64,000 nucleotides of DNA from NCBI RefSeq assembly GCF_000143685.1, contig NC_014328.1, forward strand, positions 2,790,001 through 2,854,000, in the 5' to 3' direction. The notes below the pieces were generated by a model. That model did no database searches, was not told where the DNA came from, and saw only the letters and a program-made list of their open reading frames with translations. Positions 27,148 through 35,736 of this stretch are shown here, one piece after another. The position numbers and the translations under genes are program-made. This DNA comes from Clostridium ljungdahlii DSM 13528. Its GTDB lineage: Bacteria > Bacillota > Clostridia > Clostridiales > Clostridiaceae. Position 1 is the stretch's first letter. Each line of letters starts with the position of its first letter.

Positions 27148-27807
27148 TCACATCCCCTTGTTATAAGCCATGTCCCAGAACATACATTCATACTTGCTTG
27201 TATTTATAAATATTTCCTTTAACCTGTTAAATTTCTTTTCCGATATATTTTCCGTCAAATAATCTAACAAATCTATCACCCACTTAGTCTCCTTTTCATA
27301 ATCACTAGATATATATCCTTTTATCCACTGTCCGTAAAACTCGTTGTCCAGTGACCCCTCTATTTTACTCAACTTTTTACCAATTAAATAATAACTCCAC
27401 ATACAAGCTAAAAGAGAAGTAGTTAAATCCATTAAATCTCCCATTTGAGATACAGACAGCATATAACTTGTATACGAAATATTTTCAATAGAAGCTTTAA
27501 CATTTTCTATTTCCTCTTTTTTAATACCAATTTTTTTCATATAATGCCTATGAATATTCATTTCTCCATTTAATATATTGTCCACCATCTTTGAGAACCC
27601 CTGCATTATACTTTCTTCACTGGCTTTTACCACCCCTAATGCATACACTTTTGCATAATCAAAAAGATATATGTAATCCTGAATCATATAAAATTTGAAT
27701 CTATCTATTTCTAAGTTTCCCTCTCCTATTCCCTTTACAAATGGATGTTCATAGTAAGAATTCCATATGTCTTTTACGCTTTCGTATAATTTCATAGATG
27801 TTTTCAT
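27148..27807 (-). CDS. tenA: Aminopyrimidine aminohydrolase TenA
   Basis: A 219-residue all-helical TenA/thiaminase II protein. It hydrolyses aminopyrimidines formed from degraded thiamine to hydroxymethylpyrimidine, allowing salvage. Family blocks: FVKGIGEGNLEIDRFKFYMIQDY with the active-site Tyr region, CMWSYYLIGKKL (conserved Cys near residue 128 and Tyr), and the Glu-containing C-terminal helix (YECMFWDMAY). The ATG at 27807 follows AAAGGAG; an in-frame start seven codons upstream has none. First gene after the TPP riboswitch. Confidence 0.93.
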   Translation of the reverse strand: MKTSMKLYESVKDIWNSYYEHPFVKGIGEGNLEIDRFKFYMIQDYIYLFDYAKVYALGVVKASEESIMQGFSKMVDNILNGEMNIHRHYMKKIGIKKEEIENVKASIENISYTSYMLSVSQMGDLMDLTTSLLACMWSYYLIGKKLSKIEGSLDNEFYGQWIKGYISSDYEKETKWVIDLLDYLTENISEKKFNRLKEIFINTSKYECMFWDMAYNKGM

Positions 27808-27851
27808 AATAAGTTTCTCCTTTTTCATCTGACATACACATTATTAATTAA

Positions 27852-27896
27852 AATAAAAGGTACAAACCTCTTAGGAAGTTTGTACCTTTTATTTAT
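27852..27896 (-). terminator. Riboswitch-controlled terminator of the tenA-thiZXY operon
   Basis: AAAAGGTACAAAC and GTTTGTACCTTTT form a perfect 13-bp stem followed by ATTTTAATT on the minus strand. It lies between the TPP aptamer and the tenA start, the usual place of an expression platform. Ligand-bound aptamer would favour this terminator. Confidence 0.85.
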
Positions 27897-27909
27897 CAAC
27901 TACATAAAA

Positions 27910-28003
27910 ACCTCTTCCTACGCTGGCATTAACCAGATCAGGTATAGGGTCTAAGAATTATATTCTTACTCTCAGCCGGTAACACCAGCCCCCCTGGGAT
28001 ATT
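27910..28003 (-). ncRNA. TPP riboswitch (THI element)
   Basis: On the minus strand the aptamer reads, in order: CCCAGGGGGGCTGGTG, GGCTGAGAG, ACCC, then ACCTGATCTGGTTAATGCC and AGCGTAGGAAGAGG. These are the conserved P1/P2/P4 and pyrophosphate- and pyrimidine-sensor regions of the thiamine pyrophosphate aptamer. It controls tenA-thiZ-thiX-thiY and confirms that the unit serves thiamine salvage. Confidence 0.97.
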
Positions 28004-28125
28004 AAATCTATTTAATTTTTACATTATATATACAATTTTTATATTACTACAATAACAAAAATTGGTCAACATGCTAAAGAGTCTCAAATTTAAACACATG
28101 TTATATTATAGCAAAGTTTAATCCT

Positions 28126-28359
28126 TTTATCTGATGGCTACCTACTGTAACACTCCCACTTTTATCAAAGTGGGAGATAACAGTAGCTACGCCCCTAGAT
28201 AATTCATCTAAACTTAGTGGGAGAAACAAAACTCTAAAGAGAAAGCGACTATCATCAAATCAAAGATTTGGGATATCTGCTTGCACACAGCGAAAGCGAC
28301 TATCACCAAATCAAAGATTTGGGATATCTGCTTTTCCCACTAAGTAAGATTCATTGATA
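28126..28359 (+). repeat. R1 structured repeat, copy 2 (two tandem 51-bp modules)
   Basis: Begins TTTATCTGATGG and ends TTCATTGATA. The 5' hairpin has stem CTACTGT (28142-28148) with ACAGTAG (28180-28186) and an inner CTCCCACTT/AAGTGGGAG stem. Two directly adjacent 51-bp modules follow, the first degenerate (about 28232-28282), the second exact (28283-28333). The 3' half seen in copies 1 and 5 is replaced by a short TTCCCACTAAGTAAG tail. It fills most of the 470-bp gap between the riboswitch and the TspO gene. Confidence 0.72.
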
Positions 28360-28471
28360 CATATCTTTAAAAACAAAAATCCACTTCTGAACGTAAAATA
28401 ATTAATTTTAACATTCAAGAGTGAATATATAAAATATTAAATATTTTCAAAGTAATACCTAATTATATATG

Positions 28472-28972
28472 TCATTTATTTAGCATCCATATTGCATAAT
28501 TTAATATACCTGCAAATGACACCCAAAGTATGTATGGTATCATTAAATAAGCTGCTGTTTTATCAATTTTACTGAACTCAAAAGTCGTCATTAAAATAAA
28601 TACTAACAAAATCATCAATTCTAGAAAAGCTAAACCATATAACTGAAATCTAAAAAATATAATTGTCCACATAAAATTTAATGCCAATTGAATAACATAC
28701 AGCACCAGTGCTCTCTTAACATCTTCTCCTTGCTTTCCTCTAATCCATATTCTATATGCAGCTGTACCCATAAGAAAAAATAAAATAATCCACACTATAG
28801 GGAATATCCAACCAGGTGGTGAAAACACAGGTTTAACAAGCTGACTGTACATTTCTTGATTAGACATTCCTAAAAAAGCACTAATAGCTCCGACTCCTTC
28901 TGCAATTATAATACTTATAATAAGTTTTCCAATATGTTTTTCTCCATTTACCTTAAATATATTACAAAACAT
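28472..28972 (-). CDS. TspO/MBR family membrane protein
   Basis: A 166-residue protein with five predicted membrane helices, the TspO size. Family blocks: KPVFSPPGWIFPIVWIILFFLMG, LNFMWTIIFFRFQLYGLA and the final LNYAIWMLNK. TspO proteins bind porphyrins and related ligands in the membrane and have sensor-like or transport-like roles; the function in anaerobes is uncertain. A TAGGAGGTG site precedes the ATG. It diverges from the LysR gene at 29129 across 156 bp and may be a target of it. Confidence 0.88.
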   Translation of the reverse strand: MFCNIFKVNGEKHIGKLIISIIIAEGVGAISAFLGMSNQEMYSQLVKPVFSPPGWIFPIVWIILFFLMGTAAYRIWIRGKQGEDVKRALVLYVIQLALNFMWTIIFFRFQLYGLAFLELMILLVFILMTTFEFSKIDKTAAYLMIPYILWVSFAGILNYAIWMLNK

Positions 28973-29128
28973 AAATTCACCTCCTACTGCTATTATATTT
29001 TAAAGAAAAGACTTTTATTCTGAAAAATATAATAGCTATTAAGTGAAAGAATCCTATGTGAAAATGATACTTGTAATCAATTTCAAGTTATTATATAATT
29101 AATTAAAAAGCAGAATAGGTGAGGTAAA

Positions 29129-30031
29129 ATGACAGAAGAACAATTAAAATATTTTATAACTGTAGTAGATACTGGCAGTTATATGGAAACTGCCTTAGAG
29201 CTAAATATTACTCAATCTTCTGTTAGTAAACAAATACAAGCATTAGAACATGAATTAGGTGTTCAACTCTTTAATCGTAAACATAGACGTGTAAAATTAA
29301 CAATTGAAGGAAAACGATTATTACCTCAAGCTAGGCACACATTAGACGAGATTTATCGTTTAGAATATATGTCCAAAAAACTACAACCTGGATATAAAGA
29401 TAAAATAACAGTACTTTCTTTACCTATTATTGGTAACTTTCATTTGTATATTCCAATGAGTCGCTTTGAATTAGAGAATCCTTCTTTTCTAATCAATTTA
29501 GTAGAACTAGAAGAACCACGACTATTTCATAGATTGCAAAATAATAGTTTTGATATAGCACTAACTTATTGGTATGGAGAAAATCTAGATAATAGTAAAA
29601 CTCTTTTCATTCCTGCTGCTGAAGATGAAATTGTTTTAGCTGTTCACAAAGATACTCCTTTAGCAAAATTGCATTTTATTTTTCCAGAACAATTAAAAAA
29701 TTCTTCTCTTATGTTAATGGAACCCTATACATGTATATCTAACTTATGTATGGCTTTCTTTGATGAACATGATATTGCTCCAGATATTATATTTAGAGGA
29801 AGACCCGAAACTATTTTGAGTGGTGTAGAAGCTAACTATGGTGTTGCTTTAATAACACGTAAGCTAGCAAGTAATTCATCATTTAATAATGTTGTTTTAA
29901 TACCATTTTCACCTAGTATTTCAATTACACTAGGTGCATTTATTAATAAACATAGTCAAAAGAATCCTAAGATTAACGAACTAGTCAATATGTTAATAGC
30001 TAAAATGGCAAATGACAAAAATAAATCTTAG
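29129..30031 (+). CDS. LysR-family transcriptional regulator
   Basis: A 300-residue regulator with an N-terminal winged helix-turn-helix (YFITVVDTGSYMETALELNI, then QSSVSKQIQALEHELG) and a C-terminal periplasmic-binding-like effector domain. GAGG-type ribosome site before the ATG. LysR proteins commonly act on the divergent neighbour (tspO here) or on genes downstream, here the molybdopterin reductase operon after a 636-bp gap in the same orientation. The effector is unknown. Confidence 0.88.
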   Translation: MTEEQLKYFITVVDTGSYMETALELNITQSSVSKQIQALEHELGVQLFNRKHRRVKLTIEGKRLLPQARHTLDEIYRLEYMSKKLQPGYKDKITVLSLPIIGNFHLYIPMSRFELENPSFLINLVELEEPRLFHRLQNNSFDIALTYWYGENLDNSKTLFIPAAEDEIVLAVHKDTPLAKLHFIFPEQLKNSSLMLMEPYTCISNLCMAFFDEHDIAPDIIFRGRPETILSGVEANYGVALITRKLASNSSFNNVVLIPFSPSISITLGAFINKHSQKNPKINELVNMLIAKMANDKNKS

Positions 30032-30334
30032 AAGTTCTCTATAACATAAAATCCTGTTTTCCTACTTGATACATATTATTAATCATATCTAAATTTCTAA
30101 ATTGGAGTTTACACAAATAATCCATACATAATCTAAAATTTAATTGTACTCTATATAAGCATTCTATAACAGCAAGTTTATAGATCAAAAAATAACAAAT
30201 GAACTTGCTGCTACTTTATTCAAGTCCAATATGAATTCCACTCAATGGTCCTCTTTATTTTATTTCATCACAAATCATTTTACATGAATTACCTGTATAA
30301 TACAGCTAAGAAAAATATGAGCTATAAATTAATA

Positions 30335-30497
30335 TTTATCTGATGGCTACCTACTGTAATACTCCCACACACTCTGTGAAAGCGATTATCACCAAATTAA
30401 AGATTTGGGATATCTGCTTGCACACAGCGAAAGCGACTATCACCAAATCAAAGATTTGGGATATCTGCTTTTCCCACTAAGTAAGATTCATTGATAA
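30335..30497 (+). repeat. R1 structured repeat, copy 3 (two tandem 51-bp modules)
   Basis: Shares its start (TTTATCTGATGGCTACC) and end (TTCATTGATAA) with copy 2 but lacks the apical CTCCCACTT hairpin. Modules at about 30369-30419 and 30420-30470; the first has CCAAATTAAAGATTTGG, a C-to-T change that leaves a G-U pair in the plus-strand RNA. It occupies the gap between the LysR gene and the Mo operon. The remaining 300 bp after LysR hold only a weak hairpin (AGCAAGTT with AACTTGCT, about 30171-30207). Confidence 0.72.
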
Positions 30498-30667
30498 ACA
30501 ATTCGAAAACGAAATAAAGCCAATTATTCATTTTTGGAATAAGCAATCAGCTTTTTTTGAATTGGAAAGCCAACATATAAGGTGGTATCTTAAAATTAGA
30601 TAATTAATTTATTCACAAAATATGCACACAATTATCTAAGCCTATTAGTAGTAAAGGAGGTAAACAA

Positions 30668-33343
30668 ATGGAAAATCAAAAAACGAATAGAAGCGATTTT
30701 CTTAATGCAACAAACATAACAGGAATTACATCAGCTGTTAACGGCTCAAGTGGATTAGTAAAAAGTGAGTCAGTCCAGGATGATGCATCATCCGCTACTA
30801 AGATCGTCAGAACATGTTGTAGAGCATGTATTTCCAATTGTGGTGTTATTGCACATGTTAAGAATGGACGAGTAATTAAGCTTGAAGGCGATCCTGAGAA
30901 CCCAATGAACAAAGGATCAATGTGCGCCAAAGGACTCTCAGGGATACAAGCTCTTTATAATCCAAATCGTAATAAGTATCCAATGCTGAGAGTTGGCAAA
31001 CGAGGTGAAAATAAATGGAAGCGTATTTCTTGGGATGAAGCTATTGACATTCTTGCCAAGAAACTTATGGAAACCCGTGAAAAGTATGGGGCAGAAGCTG
31101 TAATATGCTCTACCGGAGGAGGTGGAAACCCTGAGTTTTGGAGTATCTCTAGATTTTGTAATGTATTTGGTACTCCTAACTGGTTTGAGCCTGGTTGTGC
31201 TCAATGTTATCTACCACGTACGTTAGCCAATGATCTGATGTATGGCGGTTCGGACTACAGTATCGCCGACTCAAACTGTCTAGAAATTTACGATACCGAT
31301 GAGACACCAATCAAATGTCTAGTCATGTGGGGATCCGCTCCTTCATACTCCAGTCCTGCAATGGGTGGAGGCGCCGTTGCAGACCTTCGTGCCAATGGAG
31401 TAAAAACCGTTGTAATCGACCCTCGTATGACTCCAGATGCAGCCAAGGCTGATGTTTGGTTACCTATAAGGCCTGGAAGCGACGTGGCACTTATGCTGGC
31501 TTGGACACGCTACATCATTGATAAAAAACTTTACGATGAAGATTTTGTCATGAAGTGGACAAATCTTCCCTATCTTGTAGACGTCAAAACTAAGATGTTA
31601 TTACGTGCTAATAAAAGTAATAACCCCAAAATCCCGGATACCTTTATGGTGTGGGATACAAAAACTAACTCAGCTAAGCCGCTTACCTATCCTTGGAATG
31701 ACAACCTAACCCCTGCACTTGAAGGAACTTTCATGGTGAACGGAATTGAATGTAAAACTGGTTTTCAGCTTTTAAAGGAAAGGGTTGAACCTTATACTCT
31801 TGAAAAGGCAGCAAAAACCTGTTGGCTTGATGTAAACAAGATTGAAGAAGCTATTAATTTATACACGCAAAACTCCCCTTCAGGTCTTAACCTAGGCGTT
31901 GCCACCGACCAAAGCCCTAACTCAGTACAAGCAGCTATGGCAGCAGTTAACCTAAATGCACTAATGGGTAATATTGAGAAACCTGGAACGCTTATGCAGC
32001 GTTTTGAAACAAGTGGTGCTACACCTGTTTTAACATATATAGTCCCACCTGCCCAGAAAATGCTTCCTGAAGAACAACTCAAAAAGCGTCTGGGTGGTAC
32101 CGAATACAAAGGGCTTCTTCAGTGGTGGGCAGCTCAACCTTCCAGTGTTAGGGATGCAATTATTACCGGAAAACCTTATAAACCAAGAGTATGGATTGAG
32201 CGATCCGGTAATAAGTTAGGTGCTGTTGCCGAGAGTGCATCATGGGTTCCTGCTCTTAAAGAAATGGATTTTATTGTACATATGTACATGTATCCTACTT
32301 CATTCTCTAACTATGCAGACCTACTCCTCCCCGCATCAGAATGGCTAGAAACAGATATGCCTGTAGAATCCTGTAATAAAATCTTTGTTAGACAAGCTGT
32401 TACCCACCTATGGGAAACCATGGATGAAACGTTGTTTTGGTCAAAGCTGGCAAAACGCTGTGCAGAGCTCGGACACGAAAACTGTAAGAAAGCATTTGAT
32501 GAAGAATATATGGGCGCTGATCTTCCTTACTGGAATAGCATGGAAGAACTTCTTAATCGTTGTACAAGTGTTTTTGATATGACATGGGATGAATTCAAGA
32601 AAAAAGCTCCTTTTGAATTCTTGCCTAAAAATGAGTGGAAACAGTACTATGTTTACAAACAGATCGATCCAAAGACAGGTAAGGCAAGAGGATTTGATAC
32701 ACCTTCTAAGAAAATTGAAATTTACTTGGAAAGCCTGATTACTTTAGGAAGAACAGGAATGCCTTATTCCACATATAAATTACCTCCTGCTTCAAAGGAC
32801 TATGATCCACTGCCATACTACTTAGAGCCTTCTGAAAGTCCTCTTGAAGGCAGTGAACTAGCTAAAGAGTATCCTTTAGTTATGACCAATGGGCGAATTC
32901 CTTTTTATCATCATAATACATTAAGAAATGTCCCATGGCTAAGAGAGATGTACCCTGTGCCTGAAATATGGATTCACCCTACAGCTGCAAAAACTTATGG
33001 TATTTCCCATGGAGACTGGGTATGGGTAGAATCTCTAAGGGGCAAGATTAAAGCAAAATCTAATGTAACAAAAGGCATAAATTCCGGAACCGTATACATG
33101 GAACGTTTTACTTTCCCTGAAAATTATCATACTGAGACCGAAGGATGGCGTGAAATGAACGTCAATGTACTTTCAAAATCAACTGCTCCATTTAATGATG
33201 TTGTTGGAACGTACACTTTAAGAGGCTATCTTGTAAAAATTTCAAGAGCCGATGATGGTCCGCCAAAAGGTGTCTGGACAAAACCTGATCAGTTTAAGAC
33301 ATGGCTTCCTCAGCCATCTGATCCTACGGAGGTGGTTAAATAA
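30668..33343 (+). CDS. Molybdopterin (bis-MGD) oxidoreductase catalytic subunit, substrate unknown
   Basis: An 891-residue member of the DMSO reductase superfamily. A 4Fe-4S site is formed by C51, C54, C58 and C86, followed by the Lys relay MCAKG. Alignment from memory with Pelobacter acetylene hydratase puts Cys180 (in GCAQCYLPRT) at the Mo/W ligand position and ends with a matching C-terminal dinucleotide-binding domain. The Asp essential in acetylene hydratase (the residue after the second Cys) is Ile55 here. Residues 7-32 resemble a Tat leader that lost its twin Arg and hydrophobic core, so the enzyme is probably cytoplasmic. AAAGGAGG site before the ATG; overlaps the ferredoxin gene by one base. 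The codons look richer in G and C than those of the neighbours. Confidence 0.9.
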   Translation: MENQKTNRSDFLNATNITGITSAVNGSSGLVKSESVQDDASSATKIVRTCCRACISNCGVIAHVKNGRVIKLEGDPENPMNKGSMCAKGLSGIQALYNPNRNKYPMLRVGKRGENKWKRISWDEAIDILAKKLMETREKYGAEAVICSTGGGGNPEFWSISRFCNVFGTPNWFEPGCAQCYLPRTLANDLMYGGSDYSIADSNCLEIYDTDETPIKCLVMWGSAPSYSSPAMGGGAVADLRANGVKTVVIDPRMTPDAAKADVWLPIRPGSDVALMLAWTRYIIDKKLYDEDFVMKWTNLPYLVDVKTKMLLRANKSNNPKIPDTFMVWDTKTNSAKPLTYPWNDNLTPALEGTFMVNGIECKTGFQLLKERVEPYTLEKAAKTCWLDVNKIEEAINLYTQNSPSGLNLGVATDQSPNSVQAAMAAVNLNALMGNIEKPGTLMQRFETSGATPVLTYIVPPAQKMLPEEQLKKRLGGTEYKGLLQWWAAQPSSVRDAIITGKPYKPRVWIERSGNKLGAVAESASWVPALKEMDFIVHMYMYPTSFSNYADLLLPASEWLETDMPVESCNKIFVRQAVTHLWETMDETLFWSKLAKRCAELGHENCKKAFDEEYMGADLPYWNSMEELLNRCTSVFDMTWDEFKKKAPFEFLPKNEWKQYYVYKQIDPKTGKARGFDTPSKKIEIYLESLITLGRTGMPYSTYKLPPASKDYDPLPYYLEPSESPLEGSELAKEYPLVMTNGRIPFYHHNTLRNVPWLREMYPVPEIWIHPTAAKTYGISHGDWVWVESLRGKIKAKSNVTKGINSGTVYMERFTFPENYHTETEGWREMNVNVLSKSTAPFNDVVGTYTLRGYLVKISRADDGPPKGVWTKPDQFKTWLPQPSDPTEVVK

Positions 33344-33957
33344 TGAAACAGAACATTTTGGTAATTGATGTAGATAGATGTATTGGCTGCTATGGCTGCA
33401 AGGTAGCGTGTAAAATGGAGAATGGGGTTGCTCTCGGCTCCTCAAGGAACAAATTATTGACCATAGGCCCCATAGGAACATATCCAGATATACAAATGTA
33501 TTTTTTACCAGTGATGTGTCAGCAATGTGAGGATCCTGCTTGCGTCAAAGTCTGTCCTACAGGGGCATGCTATAAACGTAGTGAGGATGGTGTTATTGTT
33601 ATTGACAAAGAAAAATGTATTGGTTGTAAAAGCTGTCATAGAGCCTGCCCTTACGAAATAAACAACTTTAACAACGAAATGAAGGTAATGGATAAATGTA
33701 CTCTTTGCTCTCATTTAACACAAAATGGCGAAAAACCTGCATGTGTAAAAACTTGTTCCAGCAGAGCCCTATATTTCGGTGATATCAACGATCCCAATAG
33801 CGATGTATCAATAGCACTAAAAGAAGCTGGAAGTGAAAATGTATACAGTCTTCGTGATTTTGGCAATCATCCTTCTGTTCGATACATTTTGCGCCATGAC
33901 AAATGGATTGATGTTATTCCACAGGAGTGTAACGAACAAGATGGGAGGAAAAGATAG
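33343..33957 (+). CDS. 4Fe-4S electron-transfer subunit (DmsB/PhsB-like)
   Basis: A 204-residue ferredoxin-type protein carrying four Cys clusters typical of DmsB, PhsB and HybA: DRCIGCYGCKVACKME at the N-terminus, CQQCEDPACVKVCPTGA, KCIGCKSCHRACPYEI, and CTLCSHLTQNGEKPACVKTC. It would pass electrons to the molybdopterin subunit encoded upstream. The start codon overlaps that gene's stop (TAATG), with GGAGGTGG as ribosome site. No twin-Arg leader and no membrane anchor partner is encoded nearby. Confidence 0.93.
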   Translation: MKQNILVIDVDRCIGCYGCKVACKMENGVALGSSRNKLLTIGPIGTYPDIQMYFLPVMCQQCEDPACVKVCPTGACYKRSEDGVIVIDKEKCIGCKSCHRACPYEINNFNNEMKVMDKCTLCSHLTQNGEKPACVKTCSSRALYFGDINDPNSDVSIALKEAGSENVYSLRDFGNHPSVRYILRHDKWIDVIPQECNEQDGRKR

Positions 33958-34626
33958 GTGGATAGAAAATCGGATTCCTTGAAGCTTATGAAAAACCGTG
34001 AGAATCTATATCGCTTTTTGGTACGTCTTTATAAAATAGAAATAGATGAACCGTTACTTACACAAATGAAATCTATGAGCTTTCCTGTAGAGTGCTGCCA
34101 AACTAAACTCAGTGAAGGATACCGGATACTTAGAGAATATCTCGATAATTGCAGCAGTGATCCGATCACCGACCTAGCTAGTGACTACGCAAAAATTTTT
34201 CTTGCTGCAGGTATAGCGGATGGCTCTGCTGCCTTCCCATACGAATCAGTATATACCAGTAGAAAAAAGATTATTATGCAGGATGCTTATGATCAAGTAA
34301 AGGCGATATATGCTGCAAAAGGTCTTAAAAAAAATGATGATGAAGGATCGGAATTTTATGAAGACCATATATCTTTAGAACTTGATTTTATGGCTTTTCT
34401 ATGCCATGAGACACAATACATTTTAGGCACACAGGATGAATCAAAATTTCTATCCTGTGTAAAAGAGCAGATGGATTTTCTAAGTAAGCATCTGTTGAAT
34501 TGGGTTCCTAGATTTTGTTCTGATATAGAAAAATATGCTGATACAAAATTTTATAAAGGAATTGGAAAAATAACTGATAGCTACTTGGCCTTGGATTATA
34601 CAATTCTAAAAAGTTTGACAGATTGA
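33958..34626 (+). CDS. TorD/DmsD-family molybdoenzyme chaperone
   Basis: A 222-residue all-helical protein with the TorD/NarJ layout: an N-terminal helical bundle, the SDYAKIFLAAG segment followed by PYESVY, and EDHISLELDFMAFLCHE in the centre. Such chaperones bind the N-terminus of the Mo subunit and help cofactor insertion and, in exported enzymes, Tat proofreading. The start is GTG directly after the ferredoxin stop, with GGGAGG upstream. Its retention beside a Mo subunit with a degenerate leader suggests that it now serves maturation only (inference). Confidence 0.88.
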   Translation: MDRKSDSLKLMKNRENLYRFLVRLYKIEIDEPLLTQMKSMSFPVECCQTKLSEGYRILREYLDNCSSDPITDLASDYAKIFLAAGIADGSAAFPYESVYTSRKKIIMQDAYDQVKAIYAAKGLKKNDDEGSEFYEDHISLELDFMAFLCHETQYILGTQDESKFLSCVKEQMDFLSKHLLNWVPRFCSDIEKYADTKFYKGIGKITDSYLALDYTILKSLTD

Positions 34627-34677
34627 ATATAAATATGTGTTGTAAAAGAATTTATAGAAAGATAGGAGGATTAATCA

Positions 34678-35736
34678 TTGGGTTACTATGTAAGTTCGAA
34701 AAGAATGGATCAAATAATCAATGAACTAAAAAAGGAATATAAAATTTATGCTCCAAAGCGTTTTAAAAACCGCGGTTGGAAGCCTAATACCGACTTAATA
34801 CGTTACGATGAAATTAATTCGGTATCAGAGATTATTTATGATGAAAAATCCGATTTTTCACCGAAGGAAGTCTTTTATCCTATTAGTCAGACGCTTCTTT
34901 ATTTTACTGAAGATAATTGTAAAGAAAGTAGTATTGATGATAGTAAAAATATCATTCTCTTTGCACGTCCCTGCGATATTAACGGCATTAAGAGATTAGA
35001 CACTATTTTTCTTAAAAATGGTAATCAGGAAGATAACTATTATAAACGGCTGCGTGATAAATTAAAAATCTTTATGTTGGAATGCCGGGAAGGGTTTGAT
35101 AATTGCTTCTGTGTTTCCATGGGTTCAAATCAAACTGACAATTACAGTGCAGCAGTGAGGTTCGAGCAAAATGGTTTACTAGTAGAAATCAAAAATAATG
35201 AATTCAAAAAATACTTTGACGGCGAAATTTCAAGGAACTTTACTCCTGAGTTTGTTCAAAGCAATCAAAAAAAGGTTAACTTACCAAAAATCGATAGCAC
35301 CGACACTTTGAAAAAAGTGTACAGTTTGGAATTTTGGAAAGACTTCAATGATAAGTGTTTAAGCTGCGGTGCTTGCAATACAGTCTGCATGACATGCAGC
35401 TGTTTCGATACCAGGGACATCATATATAATGAAACCAGCCTTAACGGAGAGAGAAGAAGAGTCTGGTCATCCTGTATGCTTGAAGATTTCACAATTATGG
35501 CTGGTGGACATGGTGTTAGAAATACAGCTGGTGAAAGGATGAGATTTAAAACCTTACACAAGGTTTATGATTACAATTTCCGTTTTGGTGGAGATGAACA
35601 TATGTGTGTGGGATGTGGACGCTGTGTTAAACGATGCCCACAAGAGATTTCATTCTCTGATACTATAAGCAAATTGAGTGAAGAAGTAGCAAAAATATCA
35701 AGTGAGAAAAAAGCATCTACGGAGGTGACTAAATAA
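34678..35736 (+). CDS. asrA: Anaerobic sulfite reductase subunit A-like Fe-S protein
   Basis: A 352-residue protein of AsrA length, also related to the beta subunit of archaeal sulfhydrogenase. Two ferredoxin-type sites sit in the C-terminal third (CLSCGACNTVCMTCSC, and CVGCGRCVKRCP). In AsrABC it relays electrons from AsrB to the siroheme subunit. Here the start is TTG with TAGGAGG 8 nt upstream. It follows the TorD-like gene after 51 bp and overlaps asrB by one base. No asrC is present, so the electron acceptor is probably the Mo enzyme (inference). Confidence 0.88.
   Translation: MGYYVSSKRMDQIINELKKEYKIYAPKRFKNRGWKPNTDLIRYDEINSVSEIIYDEKSDFSPKEVFYPISQTLLYFTEDNCKESSIDDSKNIILFARPCDINGIKRLDTIFLKNGNQEDNYYKRLRDKLKIFMLECREGFDNCFCVSMGSNQTDNYSAAVRFEQNGLLVEIKNNEFKKYFDGEISRNFTPEFVQSNQKKVNLPKIDSTDTLKKVYSLEFWKDFNDKCLSCGACNTVCMTCSCFDTRDIIYNETSLNGERRRVWSSCMLEDFTIMAGGHGVRNTAGERMRFKTLHKVYDYNFRFGGDEHMCVGCGRCVKRCPQEISFSDTISKLSEEVAKISSEKKASTEVTK

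Noticed and set aside
30668..33343. Naming the Mo subunit acetylene hydratase, thiosulfate reductase or formate dehydrogenase
   Set aside because: The acetylene hydratase Asp is missing, no Sec or formate-dehydrogenase pattern is seen, and there is no membrane anchor subunit as in PhsC; the substrate cannot be named.
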